Assembly: GCA_002095075.2 (NCBI GenBank)
Contig: LVCE01000002.1
Location: 310,001-374,000, forward strand
Direction: 5' to 3'
Origin: Francisella endosymbiont of Ornithodoros moubata
GTDB lineage: Bacteria; Pseudomonadota; Gammaproteobacteria; Francisellales; Francisellaceae
Length of the DNA: 64,000 nucleotides
Shown: in pieces, positions 10,640 through 20,884 of the stretch
Layout of the letters: each line of letters begins with the position of its first letter
Numbering within the stretch: the stretch's first letter is position 1
Program-made: the position numbers and the translations under genes
Notes under the pieces: model-generated
The model's input: only the letters and a program-made list of their open reading frames with translations
What the model was told of the DNA's origin: nothing
Database searches by the model: none

Positions 10640-11307
10640 TATGTTTAAAAAAATGTTATTGTGGTAATTTTTGTTTTATCTATAAACTTGAGTTATGGCT
10701 ATCAAAAATATGCAAATAAGACTTATATAGATAATGTTGTAAAAATATTTGGTTTAGCAAGTGATAGCAATTTGAAAATATTAGATATAAAAGGTTATCA
10801 GCAATCTACCAGATTACACTTGTGGACTATCTGCTGTTATGAGTCTACTTAACTATTATGGGGCTATTAAAGACTTACAAATGAATCATCAAACTGAGTT
10901 AAGATAGCCAAATAAATGGGCATTAATGATGATTATGGTACTACGCAACAAATTGCTAGGTGGCTTGATAAACATAGTTTTGAAGTAAAACACGCTACAG
11001 GTGGTGATATTAAGTTAATTTTATCAAAGTATAGATAAAGGGATACCTGTACTAGCAGATTGGATTGATTGGGGGCGGGCATTGGACTTTGGTATATAGT
11101 TACCAAAAACTAGGTAAGACTGATGATGATAAGGATATGCTATTTATGATTGATCCAGCAGCACATTTTAATAATGTTAAGAGTGTTTATGGTCTAAGTG
11201 CTATTAATCCAGATCGATTCCAGTATATGTGGCAAGACTCTAAAGGAGTAAAAGGCATATATATCATCGCATACCCTAAAATGTCTAGCTTTGTTGCTGG
11301 TGAATAA
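10640..11307 (+). pseudogene. C39-like peptidase domain protein, broken
   Basis: Combining frames gives GYQQST, then DYTCGPSAVMSLLNYYG (the papain-like C39 pattern with the nucleophile Cys), then VKHATGGDIKLIL, a GIPVLADWIDWGG-HWTLVYSY segment with the catalytic His, and FMIDPAAHFNN with the supporting Asp. At least four frameshifts or stops interrupt it. The N-terminus was hydrophobic and probably a signal peptide. The intact form would have been an exported bacteriocin-processing-like or cysteine peptidase-like protein; its real substrate is unknown. Confidence 0.7.
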
Positions 11308-11365
11308 CTCCTAAATTTTTTGAAATATCTTGCAATTTATTCAGATTTTACAATCATTCTTAGAC

Positions 11366-11634
11366 TCACAATTTAGTATCTATATATATTTTTTCAGCAT
11401 TGTTACAAGTATTATTTATTGTACAATCAAAACCATTTTTCAATAAATAGATTTTACCGTTAGAATCTCGATAAATTTGGAAATTATTATAGCTGTCATT
11501 TTGTTGTCAATTATTACTATTTTCTTTTTTTATCATTGTTACTGTTATTTTTATTAGCTTCATGTTTAACTAAGACTAATGATGATATGAGGTAACATAA
11601 TTATAGCTAAAAGTATTTTTGTAAATTTACACAT
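11366..11634 (-). pseudogene. Small exported protein remnant
   Basis: From ATG 11634 the frame reads MCKFTKILLAIIMLPHIIIS, a signal-peptide-like start, and stops at codon 23. In other frames the body is Asn-rich (HEANKNNSNNDKKRK), then FQIYRDSNGKIYLLKNG with two later Cys, ending at a TGA at 11366. The lesions are in the middle, so the intact protein was about 85-90 aa. It resembles small secreted hypothetical proteins with an envelope-facing Cys pair. I cannot name it. Confidence 0.45.
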
Positions 11635-11639
11635 ATCAA

Positions 11640-12227
11640 ACTTTTACTTTATTAAATTGTTTAACATCAAAATCATTTATATAAATGTTTTTATTTGTAA
11701 AAATAAACAAAACCCCATATTTGGCAATAATTTTCTCTATTTTCAACAGTATGTAATTGGTTTAATACTCTTGCACCTAATGTATATAAATACTGTTAAT
11801 CTATATCATTAATTATAGGAATGATATAGACCTGATGTTAGTTTTTATGATTAATGGAACTGAATCTGGAATGCTATTTAATATTCCAATAATTTTTAGT
11901 TTTTGCCTATTTCTCTCTGTTTCAATATAGTAAAGCATATTTGATTTGAAGATTAATACATATTAGTATTTAAATTAGAATCTAGATCAAGACTTACAAT
12001 ATAAGTGTTTTCTTTTAATTTAAAGAGCTAGAGTTTATTTTGCTTTTTTTACAGTATATATGCTTGGTTTCCTACTCTTGATGCTATTATCTTTATAGTT
12101 GATTGAGTATATGCTGAGAGATTCTTTTGTATTAAACAAAAAACTTTCTCTTTTCCCCTTATATAAGATTATTAGTTAAGGATTAATATCTTTAGCAGAA
12201 TTATACTAAGATACTTGTTAAATATCT
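11640..12227 (-). pseudogene. Unidentified remnant downstream of the minor-pilin cluster
   Basis: No complete frame survives in this 590-base stretch, but pieces on the minus strand still look coded: KESLSIYSINYKDNSIKS and KPSIYTVKKAK in one frame near 12100, then LFKLKENTYIVSLDLDSN near 12000 in another. It follows the PilX-like remnant on the same strand, so it may be the last gene of a pilus operon, but I do not recognise the family. Boundaries are approximate. Confidence 0.35.
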
Positions 12228-13032
12228 TTAAAAGAACGGTTGACTTTTAATATTGTTGCTCAAATCTATAATAGCTTGTGAACTATTGTTTACTAAGTTT
12301 GTGAGAGATGTTTTTAAAACAACTATTTTTTTGTCGTATACAGCTATTAGCAATATCCAGTGACCATTTTCTGAATTCCAGCCAAGTTTTAAGGTATATT
12401 CTTTATCTAATTTCATAGAAGAAATATTCACTATTTCAGTATTTTCTCCAAATGAAATCCTAAATGATTTATCAACATAGCCTATACATACTCTTTGAGA
12501 GTCAGTTATTCTGTCAGTAATTACTTAGATGATAGCTTTTTTGTATAGAGTCCATTCTACCTGTACTAATGTAGGGAACATTTATCGGTATAAGATTATC
12601 TTGGTAATAAGCTATCATGAAATGCTTAGGTAGTTTGGTTTAGTACTAAATTACTAGTTTGTTTGACAGTATCTTTATACAGAACTTTGTGAGATATATA
12701 TAGTGGCTCTGCATGATAGAGCTCGATGTTTGTGTTATTTAAGTAAAAAGATAGAGATTTTTTTATAATTGTGTTTATAGATTTATAATCACGAAATATT
12801 TTTTCACCTAAATGATTGAGACCTATTTGAAGTTCTGTTTCAGAACTTAATTGAGATTTACGATCAATAACTAACTGGTTGATTCGATCAATATTGTCTT
12901 TTGAAATAAGTTTTTTATAGATGTTAAATTTTTTGTAACGTATGAGATAGCTGATGCAATAACTAAAACAGCAAAACCGAATACTAGTGTTAATGGCAGG
13001 GCAGAGCCTTTTACCTTAGGTTTTAATCTCAC
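12228..13032 (-). pseudogene. PilX-like minor pilin/pilus assembly protein, broken
   Basis: A GTG at 13032 opens VRLKPKVKGSALPLTLVFGF, a basic leader, Gly, Ser-Ala-Leu and a long hydrophobic helix, as in PilX-type assembly proteins that lack the +5 Glu. The frame then breaks several times. Later pieces (NLIPINVPYISTGRMDS; ITDRITDSQRVCIGYVDKSF; KLGWNSENGHWILLIAVY) run to a TAA at 12228. It follows the PilW-like remnant by about 50 bases, the usual pilV-pilW-pilX order. Confidence 0.55.
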
Positions 13033-13079
13033 AGTTCATCCCTTATTTCAGTAAAACAATCTTACTAAAACCTTTGTCA

Positions 13080-13963
13080 TTATATAGTAAAAGAGAACTT
13101 CAGTGCATATGTACCCAGTGTGCCAACATCTGTATCACCAGAAATATTATGCCAAATAATTTGGTTATTTTCTATTGTTGTATAGCTAACTTTTAGATTT
13201 TCAATTCCACTAACCAGTTCATAATTTTGTCCCATCGAAGAACTATGTTTTATATACAAAAATAATGAATAAATAGTGTTAACGTAATTGTCTACTCTAC
13301 CGCTACCTCCTATATAAAATAAAAATATTTCAAATTTGCAGACATAATCATCAACGATATATTGACCAGTAGCAGGCTGAGATAATGTTATATCATTCGA
13401 CTTATCGACATTTGAAACTTTGATTAAATCAATTTGACCACTATTACATAATGCTAAGTAGTCAGCAGCATTAATACCATTAGTAGAGTCAAGATAAAGA
13501 GTTGAGTTTGCTAAATTAGTCGATGATGTTTCAGCTTTTATCACAATATAATCAGTATTATTTTGATAACAGGTGACAAAACAGCTAGTACCTAAGTCAA
13601 TCTTTAGATAGTTTGAAATATTTGGAGATATATTGCCAATCTTTATATTATATGAATCTGTAAGAAATTTATGTTCAGATAAATCATCTCCAGTATTTAT
13701 TGATATATGTTTGAGTATTTGTATCATATGCACACGATAATCCAGAGTTTACAATACATATCATAGATAGCTTGTTTAATAGTCATCTCTTTAATATAAG
13801 TATTTACTCTTTGAGCCGAATCGCTAAAAAAGTTTTAACATTTAAAAAATTGCAATTGCAATAGAAGATGCTATAAGACTTATAGTATTGTTACAAGAAG
13901 CTCAACAACACTTAGACCACGGCTATATTTATTGGTGGTATAAAGTAATATTTTGTCTATCAT
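13080..13963 (-). pseudogene. PilW-like minor pilin, broken
   Basis: ATG 13963 opens MIDKILLYTTNKYSRG, cleavage Gly, then LSVVELLVTIL with Glu at +5, followed at once by TAA. The rest survives mainly as one long open frame from 13733 to 13080 (SGIENLKVSYTTIENNQIIW near the end, the PilW-type C-terminal pattern). The intact protein was about 290 aa. PilW-type proteins prime pilus assembly at the inner membrane. It lies between PilV-like and PilX-like remnants on the same strand. Confidence 0.68.
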
Positions 13964-14027
13964 TGTGGTGTATTTAATTTTGTTGGAAAGTAATTTTATC
14001 ACTAGTGGTTTTTATTTAAAATTGGTG

Positions 14028-14366
14028 TTAGTCTTGATTAGTTGTGGTCTCTTTTGAAATAGATATATCAAAATCAGTATTGCTTGCTTCAAATCTAATT
14101 AAATCTGGGTTTCCATCAACATTACTTTGAAAAAAGCCATACTTCCAGAGGAAGTTGTATCAAACTCCCAAGTATTAAATATTCCTCGATTCTCTGATCT
14201 AAAACATCTATAAGTTCAACTTTTTGGTATGCAAGAGTGTTATTAAATAATAGAGGAGAAAATTAAAAGTGAAAAAGCAGTTAATAATAAATAAAATTAT
14301 AGAGATAGATATGATTGCTTCAATCAGAGATATTCCTTGTAGACACTTATGTTTCTTTATTTGCAT
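14028..14366 (-). pseudogene. PilV/FimT-like minor pilin, broken
   Basis: ATG 14366 reads MQIKKHKCLQG, then ISLIEAIISISIILFIINCF: a basic leader, Gly cleavage site, Glu at +5 and a hydrophobic helix. The frame stops at 14208. Other frames carry RCFRSENRGIFNTWEF and NVDGNPDLIRFEASNTDF to a TAA at 14028, giving a protein of about 110 aa. It is the first prepilin gene of the dead minor-pilin cluster. The assignment is to the minor-pilin class rather than a specific orthologue. Confidence 0.6.
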
Positions 14367-14444
14367 ACTGAGTTTTGGCTTATAAATTTGAGTCAAATAG
14401 TAACATATTTTCTAAGTATATTAGAAAAAATTATGAAGATAAAA

Positions 14445-14562
14445 TTATACCGGTTCTGGAAAAGATTGAGCAGTGAAGCTATTTATCTGATTTAATTTAT
14501 AACCGTACGATACTGAAATAATGCTAAAAATTGTCATTGCTACTAATATAATTTTTTTTCAT
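14445..14562 (-). pseudogene. Small signal-peptide protein, frameshifted at an A-run
   Basis: ATG 14562 is followed by eight A's. With seven the frame would read MKKIILVAMTIFSIISVSYG and continue KLNQINSFTAQSFPEP to a TAA at 14445, a 38-aa peptide with a clear signal-sequence character. With eight, it stops after 12 codons. It sits at the head of the minor-pilin cluster. It is too short to assign, and it may simply be the degraded start of a larger gene. Confidence 0.35.
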
Positions 14563-14739
14563 TTTGATCTTCTTAACAATGTTTAATAATAATCGCTATA
14601 AGTATTGTTTCATTTAAGTTAGCTGAAGTTAAATATATTAATTTTATTTATACGATAAGAAAAAGTTATAAAATAGAAGTGTTTACACTTTAGCAACTAT
14701 AGAATATATTAGAAGTAAAAGAGTTGACGAATTTAATAT

Positions 14740-15738
14740 ATGCAAAATAGTATACTTGTTTTAGGAGCAGGGGCTTGGGGTACAGCATTAGCATTACAGC
14801 TTGCTTATAGAGGACATAACGTAAGAATTAACTCATGGAAAGCTGAGCATAACGAGCAAATGCTAAAGGATAATAATAATCATAAATATCTACCAAGTAT
14901 AGAGAAATTTCCTGCTAGGTTAAAAGCTATTCAAGATTGGCAAGCTAGTATTAGTAAATTTGATAATATATTAATTGCGACTCCAAGCTCTGGTTTTAAG
15001 GACACTATTTTAGAGTTAAAAGAGTACATCTTACCACAGCAATATATTATTAGTGCGACAAAAGGTTTTTGCCATGATAGTTGTGCGTTATTAAGTGAAA
15101 TAGCTGAATATATATTACCAAATACAAAGTTTGCTTTATTAACAGGACCAAGCTTTGCTAAAGAGTTGGCTAATCAGCTCCCAACAGCTGTATTAGTAGC
15201 CTCAAAAGATATTAATTATGCGTGCTATGTTCAAGAGCTTTTTAGTAATGAGAATTTTAGATGCTACACAACTACTGATATCATCGGTGCTCAAGTTGGT
15301 AGCGCTGTCAAAAATGTCTTAGCAATTACAGCTGGGATTGCTGCAGGTATGAAATTTGGTGTTAATGCTCATGCTGCACTAATTACTCGTGGTCTTGTTG
15401 AAATAAAAAAATTAGGACTTAAATTAGGCGCAAACTCAGAAACTTTTATTGGGCTTAGTTGTTTAGGAGATTTATTGTTGACATGTTCGGACAATCAGTC
15501 GCGTAATCGTAGGTTTGGACTTTATTTAGGTCAGGGTATGACTATACAGCAAGCGTTAAAAGAGGTAAATAATGTTGTTGAGGGTTATTTTACTGCAAAA
15601 GCAGTTTATAACCTTGCTAAAAAACACAATGTTGAGATGCCTTTAGTATTTGCTACTTACAGAGTTTTGTATCAAGCTGCTTATCCTAGAGATATCGTCA
15701 AAGAGCTTATGACTCGCCAGCTAAAAAATGAAAATTAA
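14740..15738 (+). CDS. gpsA: Glycerol-3-phosphate dehydrogenase [NAD(P)+]
   Basis: Reduces dihydroxyacetone phosphate to sn-glycerol 3-phosphate for phospholipid synthesis, in the cytoplasm. The N-terminal dinucleotide fold reads LVLGAGAWGTALALQLA at about residues 5-21. The catalytic Lys lies in GSAVKNVLAITAGI, and the substrate-domain motifs GLSCLGDLLLTC and SRNRRFG follow. It is full length at 332 aa. It is convergent with cvpA, 8 bases apart. It borders the dead pilin zone but shows no lesion. Confidence 0.95.
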   Translation: MQNSILVLGAGAWGTALALQLAYRGHNVRINSWKAEHNEQMLKDNNNHKYLPSIEKFPARLKAIQDWQASISKFDNILIATPSSGFKDTILELKEYILPQQYIISATKGFCHDSCALLSEIAEYILPNTKFALLTGPSFAKELANQLPTAVLVASKDINYACYVQELFSNENFRCYTTTDIIGAQVGSAVKNVLAITAGIAAGMKFGVNAHAALITRGLVEIKKLGLKLGANSETFIGLSCLGDLLLTCSDNQSRNRRFGLYLGQGMTIQQALKEVNNVVEGYFTAKAVYNLAKKHNVEMPLVFATYRVLYQAAYPRDIVKELMTRQLKNEN

Positions 15739-15746
15739 TTAACCAC

Positions 15747-16274
15747 CTATACTTGTTTTGGTACATAATTTTTAAGGTTGTTTTGTTGTATTTTGACTTT
15801 GGTATTAAAAGCATAATCACCGGCCTTTACAAGCGGTTGAACTAAAGTAGAGTTTTGCCATAATGAATTATCTTTGATAGTATCAAAAGAGTTTAGTGTT
15901 GAGCAAACTATAGCAAATATGAAACTAAAGCGCACTAGAGCAATAAAAAAAGCAAATAAGGTATTTGAGAGACTTTCTTTTTCCTTATTATTGCGCAGAA
16001 ACATTTTCATAGTACCAAAAATTATAAAGTAAGCACACAATAGAACCAAAATAAATGATACTAAATAAGCTGTGCCTGGATCTTCAATTATTGAGCTGGT
16101 ATATACTTGCTGGATTTTTTGCGCTAAAATTCCAGCCATAATAACAGTAAACACTATAAGTATTAATAATACAATATTTTTAAATAGTCCCTTAATAGCA
16201 GCAAATAGGCTTAATATTAAGATGACTATTATTAACAAAATATCTAAAAAATTAAGACTTGCTAAAAATTCCAT
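15747..16274 (-). CDS. cvpA: CvpA family membrane protein
   Basis: A 175-aa inner-membrane protein with four predicted helices (about residues 8-26, 30-50, 65-88 and 103-122). The conserved CvpA start is visible in NFLDILLIIVILILSLFAAIKGLFKN (only part quoted would be LDILLIIVILILSLF with the following KGL). In E. coli the gene is linked to purF and needed for colicin V export; its general role in envelope homeostasis is unclear. Here it follows radA after 4 bases, on the same strand, and not a purine gene. Confidence 0.82.
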   Translation of the reverse strand: MEFLASLNFLDILLIIVILILSLFAAIKGLFKNIVLLILIVFTVIMAGILAQKIQQVYTSSIIEDPGTAYLVSFILVLLCAYFIIFGTMKMFLRNNKEKESLSNTLFAFFIALVRFSFIFAIVCSTLNSFDTIKDNSLWQNSTLVQPLVKAGDYAFNTKVKIQQNNLKNYVPKQV

Positions 16275-16278
16275 TTTG

Positions 16279-17651
16279 TTACCCTGTGATTATATCTTTT
16301 ATTTGGTTTAAATTGGTTATACCAATAATTTCAATATCTTCAGTTTTAAATGATTTTAAAACATTTGCCTGTGGCACAATAATTTTCTTGAAACCATGCT
16401 TTTTGGCTTCATTTATTCTCTCAACACTATACAGGATAGGGCGAATCTCACCAGATAGACCAACTTCTCCCATTATAAGCATGTCATGAGGAATTTCTAT
16501 TTCTTTGATACTAGAGTATATAATTAATATTAGTGCTAAGTCGATACTAGTTTCATTAATCTTTATACCACCAACTACATTTAGAAAGACATCTTGATCA
16601 TATAAATCAATATGCATATAGCGTTGTATAATAGCTAATACCATCGCTAAGCGATTACTATCGATACCGACACATAACCTACGTGGTGGTTGATTGATAT
16701 TTTTATCCACTACAAGTGACTGTGTAGTTCAACTAACAATGGTCTAGTTCCTTCCCACACCGAAACTATCACACTGCCAATCAGATTAGTGCGACCATTA
16801 TTTAGAAATATTGCAGATGGGTTTTTTACCTCTTTCATACCTTTGTCAGTCATTGCAAACACACCAATCTCATTGACAGCACCGAATCTGTTTTTAAGTG
16901 CACGCATCATCCTATATCTACCATTATCCTGCGACTCTATAAATATCAACGCATCGACAATATGCTCTAGCACTCTAGGTCCTGCAACTTCACCTGATTT
17001 TGTTACATGACCTACTAAAAATACAGCTATCTCATATTGTTTGGCAATTTGTGTGATATAAGCACTTGATTCTCTTACTTGAGAAACACCACCAACTATT
17101 GACTGAATCTCTGGATTATATATTGTTTGGATTGAATCTATTACTACAATTTCTGGTTTATACTCTACCATATATCTAGCTATTTGTTCGATATTAGTTT
17201 CACACATTACCAGTAGGTTATCTTTGGCAAGATTTAGTCTCTCAGCGCGAAGTGCTATCTGCTCGAGAGACTCTTCACCACTGATATATAGAACTTTTTT
17301 TTGCAAAGATAAAAAAGACATTATTTGCAGTAGTATCGAAGACTTGCCTATACCAGGATCACCACCAACCAAGGTTACTGAACCTTTGACAATCCCACCA
17401 CCTAACACTTTATCAAATTCACCAATATGTGTAGATACTCGAGAATGTTTTTTACCTTTAATAGCTGATAATGAAGTTGCTTTAGAAATACTCCCAGCAA
17501 ATCCAGCACGAGAGCTTGGTGTTTTTTTAGGATCTGATTTAAGCTTTTCTATAAAAGTATTCCATTGGTTACAATTATGGCATTGACCTTGCCAGCGTGG
17601 AGATGTGACGCCACATTCTTGACATATGAAGACTGTTTTTTGTTTAGTCAT
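16279..17651 (-). pseudogene. radA: DNA repair protein RadA, single frameshift
   Basis: RadA is a RecA-like branch-migration ATPase. The first 313 codons hold the zinc finger (CQECGVTSPRWQGQCHNC), Walker A GGDPGIGKSS near residue 95, and the family KNRFG motif (ALKNRFGAVNEIG). The frame then stops at TAG near 16710. The missing Lon-like C-terminal domain continues in the -1 frame as VDKNINQPPRRLCVGIDS through VNVVGGIKINETS and GEVGLSGEIRPI to 16279. Loss of one base in a TTGG-type stretch explains it. Together the parts match the usual 455-460 aa. The protein may retain part of its ATPase core. Confidence 0.88.
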
Positions 17652-17658
17652 AATTTAT

Positions 17659-18192
17659 TTACTTTGGTTTATATCCTAATAAATACTTTGAAAGTACTCT
17701 TTCGGTTTCTGGAGCATTAGGGCCGATAAATTGTACAATATGACGGTACTTGTCATTATTTTGTTCAATTGATAAAGTAATACTTTGAGGAAATACCGAG
17801 ATAACTCTTGCTTCACATCCTACTTGTTCTTTAAGCTCAGTTAAAGTTATAGATATTCTGATAATATCATGTAAATAGAGTGTTTTTGAGCTATCAACTT
17901 CCATACCTCCATTTTTGATTAACTTAACATAATGGTTATAGAGCTGTTCACGCTGATCAAAAGAGTACTCAAGCTCAAGTTTTATCTCTTCTTCACTATA
18001 GTCAACACTGATATTACCTTCAACAATATCACTAGCTTCGTAATCAACAGAATGGTCATATGGCGATGATTTTTGTTTAGTTTTATCATCCTCACTAATC
18101 AAAGTTGGATCTATATTTAATCCTTCACTCTGATCAAGATCAATTTCAATTACGTTGATATTATTCTTGAGATTGTCTATCATCTGTGTCAT
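17659..18192 (-). CDS. PilZ-like domain protein
   Basis: A 177-aa soluble protein. Residues 1-85 are acidic and low-complexity. The C-terminal half has the character of a PilZ-type beta barrel: NGGMEVDSSKTLYLHDIIRI, a charged turn, then EARVISVFPQSITLSI and a final VQFIGPNAPETERVLSKYL. This resembles PilZ-type pilus proteins, which lack most c-di-GMP-binding residues; I do not see a clear RxxxR signature. It is intact although most pilus genes in the window are dead. It overlaps the upstream 69-aa gene by one base. Confidence 0.6.
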   Translation of the reverse strand: MTQMIDNLKNNINVIEIDLDQSEGLNIDPTLISEDDKTKQKSSPYDHSVDYEASDIVEGNISVDYSEEEIKLELEYSFDQREQLYNHYVKLIKNGGMEVDSSKTLYLHDIIRISITLTELKEQVGCEARVISVFPQSITLSIEQNNDKYRHIVQFIGPNAPETERVLSKYLLGYKPK

Positions 18193-18401
18193 TATCTATG
18201 TGGTAATGTGTGATAAGGAGCATCTTCTAGATCATTCTCAAAATCATCTTTAGCTAGGATGTCATTGTTTAAATCATTCAAGCGTTGTTGAGATTTTTGG
18301 GTTTTCTCAGCTAGCATCCCTCCACGAAGATTTCTTTTGTTTGAACTTTGAGGTTTTTGACTCTGTGGAGTTGCTTTTTTTAGCAGATCTAATCTACTCA
18401 T
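18192..18401 (-). CDS. Small hypothetical protein
   Basis: A 69-aa, highly charged and Gln/Asn/Lys-rich protein with no membrane segment (pieces KKATPQSQKPQSSNKRN and LNNDILAKDDFENDLED). I do not recognise it and it looks mostly disordered. Its stop overlaps the start of the PilZ-like gene (TAATG), and its start overlaps the dedA stop by 4 bases, so it is translated as part of a dedA-(this gene)-PilZ-like-radA-cvpA run. The tight coupling supports a real gene. Confidence 0.6.
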   Translation of the reverse strand: MSRLDLLKKATPQSQKPQSSNKRNLRGGMLAEKTQKSQQRLNDLNNDILAKDDFENDLEDAPYHTLPHR

Positions 18402-18997
18402 CTAATACTCCTTTTTGATTGTGATCGTAATATTCTATGGCTAAGATATATAATACTTGAAAGTAAGATAAGTATAAATATTGATAAGTGTTTATTATGT
18501 GATATCCAAACGTTGATATTACTATTATCAACAAATTTTAGAATAGTATTACCAAATAGATAGCCTAATGAAATATATATTGTTGACCAGATAAGACTGC
18601 TAAGACTGTCTAGACAGATAAACTTAATTTTACTTACTTTACTAAGTCCAACCACAAGTAGAGTTATAGTGCGTAATCCATATAAAAATCTAATACTGAG
18701 AATTACTAAAGATTCGTATTTATCTAAAATTTTTAGTGATTTTTGGGCTTTATAGTGCCATGATGCTTTTTTCTCAAAAACTTTCCTCCCCATGAATTTA
18801 GAGAATATAAATAAACCGTTATCATGTAAAATCGCAGCAAAGGTTGCAGCTATAACCGCTAGAGTATAGCTAAATAATGCTGCTGCAGTTGCGATGCCTA
18901 CCATAATCAAGAATATTTCACCTTCGATAAATACCCCTAACATGATAGCTAGATATCCCCAGTCAATTAGTAAGGTCGAAAATTCATTTTCACTCAT
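18398..18997 (-). CDS. DedA family membrane protein
   Basis: A 199-aa inner-membrane protein of the DedA/SNARE-associated family. Family landmarks are the entry segment GVFIEGEIFLIMVGIA, the helix-turn region FSKFMGRKVFEKKASWH, and RFLYGLRTITLLVVGLS with the conserved Arg and Gly residues. DedA proteins act in lipid carrier or polyprenyl phosphate recycling and pH homeostasis; which applies here is unknown. It starts 3 bases after aroC ends on the same strand and leads the run to radA. Confidence 0.85.
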   Translation of the reverse strand: MSENEFSTLLIDWGYLAIMLGVFIEGEIFLIMVGIATAAALFSYTLAVIAATFAAILHDNGLFIFSKFMGRKVFEKKASWHYKAQKSLKILDKYESLVILSIRFLYGLRTITLLVVGLSKVSKIKFICLDSLSSLIWSTIYISLGYLFGNTILKFVDNSNINVWISHNKHLSIFILILLSSIIYLSHRILRSQSKRSIR

Positions 18998-18999
18998 AC

Positions 19000-20058
19000 T
19001 TAATCCCTATAAGATCGCGTAATTAGTAATTCATTTACTAAAACTAATGCCAGCATTGCTTCAGCTATTGGCACGCCTCTAATACCAACGCAGGGGTCAT
19101 GTCTACCTTTAGCGATAATATTGATATCATTACCTTGTATATCAATACTTTTGCCTGGTTGTAGAATACTTGATGTTGGTTTAAATGCTAATTTAGCGAT
19201 TATATCTTGGCCTGTTGATATACCACCTAATATCCCACCGGCATGATTTGACAAGAAACCTTGCTCTTGAGTAATTTCATCACGATGTTGGCTACCTTTT
19301 TGTGCAACACAGTTAAAGCCATCACCAATGCTAACTGCTTTGACAGCATTTATACTCATCATCGCATAAGCAATACTTGCATCAAGTCGATCAAAAACTG
19401 GCCTACCTAACCCTGCTTCTAAACCAGTTGCTACTACAGTGACTCCAGCACCAATAGAATCACCTTGTTTGCGAATGCCATTAATTAAATTTTCACAAGC
19501 TGTAACAGCATTTTTGTCTGCAATAAAAAAAGGATTCTGATTTATAAAATCCTTATCAATAAAATCTATTTTAAGACTGCCTATTTGTGAGCAAAACCCG
19601 TAGATTTCGATGCCATGATGCTTAAGTATTTTTTTGGCAATTGCACCAGCTGCAACACGCATTGCTGTTTCTCTTGCCGATGATCTACCACCGCCACGAT
19701 AGTCACGAATACCATATTTTTTGAAGTAGGTATAATCAGCATGCCCAGGGCGAAATTTATCCTTGATTTCACTATAGTCTTTTGATTTTGGGTCTTGATT
19801 TTTTATTATTAAACCGATAGGTGTGCCGATAGTTTTACCTTCAAAGACACCAGATATTATCTTAACCTCATCAGGCTCCTTACGCTGAGTGGTGAATTTT
19901 GAATGACCTGGTTTGCGTCTATCTAGCTCTATTTGAATATCTGCCTCGCAAAGAGGTATATTACTAGGACAGCCATCAATAATAGCTGCAAGTGAGTAGC
20001 CATGGCTCTCGCCACAAGTGATTATGGTGAAAATTTTACCAAAAGTATTTCCTGACAT
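19000..20058 (-). CDS. aroC: Chorismate synthase
   Basis: Last step of the shikimate pathway, converting 5-enolpyruvylshikimate 3-phosphate to chorismate with reduced FMN. At 352 aa it is full length. Motifs: [16 protein letters not shown] near residue 15, [20 protein letters not shown] at about 120-140, and [14 protein letters not shown] later. Chorismate feeds UbiC (2430-2936) in this window, plus aromatic amino acids and folate. It appears to lead the operon aroC-dedA-radA-cvpA. Confidence 0.96.
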   Translation of the reverse strand: MSGNTFGKIFTIITCGESHGYSLAAIIDGCPSNIPLCEADIQIELDRRKPGHSKFTTQRKEPDEVKIISGVFEGKTIGTPIGLIIKNQDPKSKDYSEIKDKFRPGHADYTYFKKYGIRDYRGGGRSSARETAMRVAAGAIAKKILKHHGIEIYGFCSQIGSLKIDFIDKDFINQNPFFIADKNAVTACENLINGIRKQGDSIGAGVTVVATGLEAGLGRPVFDRLDASIAYAMMSINAVKAVSIGDGFNCVAQKGSQHRDEITQEQGFLSNHAGGILGGISTGQDIIAKLAFKPTSSILQPGKSIDIQGNDINIIAKGRHDPCVGIRGVPIAEAMLALVLVNELLITRSYRD

Positions 20059-20217
20059 TATTGATAATAATTAAGTAGTTTGCTTCTTTATAGTAACATA
20101 CTAAGCAATTTTTTGCTATCTGCTGTTGATTTTGTTACAAATAATTAATTTTATATTAAATAATAAAACCTTATTAATGCACAAACATATAACTGTTAAG
20201 ACTAAGAGATATCTATT

Positions 20218-20822
20218 TTACCTATAGTAAAATTTTTGAATTACTAAGACTGTTATAATAGGAGACATTATAAGTGCATTTATCTTGAAGATTAAATCCC
20301 ATGAAAGTAAAAAGCTACTCGTTATGTAAAAACATGTTCCAATGAATGCAATTAATATAAATCCTAAACTAAAACCGTCGAATCTTTTTTGTTTATAGTT
20401 TTTAAAGATTTGCGGAACCCAGTAGAGGGTATTAACTACAAAACCAATATAGTCAGCGAACTGATAAACTATATGATAGTTTGAGCCCATTGCTAGCATA
20501 GCTATAGCAAATAAGATATAAAACTGATATTTAATACTTCAGGCATTTTTTTGTAAAAGATAGATATTTGTAACTGCTGTATACAAACTCCAAGTAAGTA
20601 GATAATAGCAACGACAGCATATTGCCAATCATAGCCAAAGCCGATAGTTTCAACAATATTAGATAAAACTGTAATAAAAATACCGAACTGTGTCAAAATA
20701 CTAATATTTGACAAGGCTTGTTTATTTTTGAAGTTATGTATAATTTGTGGAACAAACTGAACAGAGTAAAGCACAAAAGAAACATTAAGTACTATTTGTC
20801 CAAAAAGTTGAGTATTAATAGT
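20218..20822 (-). pseudogene. PQ-loop repeat membrane protein, frameshifted
   Basis: Two frames with PQ-loop motifs: the first runs from 20774 or slightly upstream (SVQFVPQIIHNFKNKQALSN) to a stop at 20502; the second from 20499 to 20218 carries YWVPQIFKNYKQKRFDGFS. Each holds one PQ repeat and several helices, together one normal SWEET/PQ-loop-like transporter of about 195 aa. They are in different frames. Protein-like sequence continues upstream of 20774 to about 20815 (NTQLFGQIVLNVS) with no ATG, so the start codon may also be lost. Confidence 0.7.
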
Positions 20823-20884
20823 TTAGCTCCAGCTTTGATAAGTTAATTTAATGATACCATGTATTAGTTTTTTGACAACTATTG

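Noticed and set aside
16279-16710. The 143-aa frame downstream of radA as a separate gene
   Set aside because: It is exactly the missing C-terminal domain of RadA in the -1 frame, with no ribosome-binding site and a GTG start falling at the frameshift.
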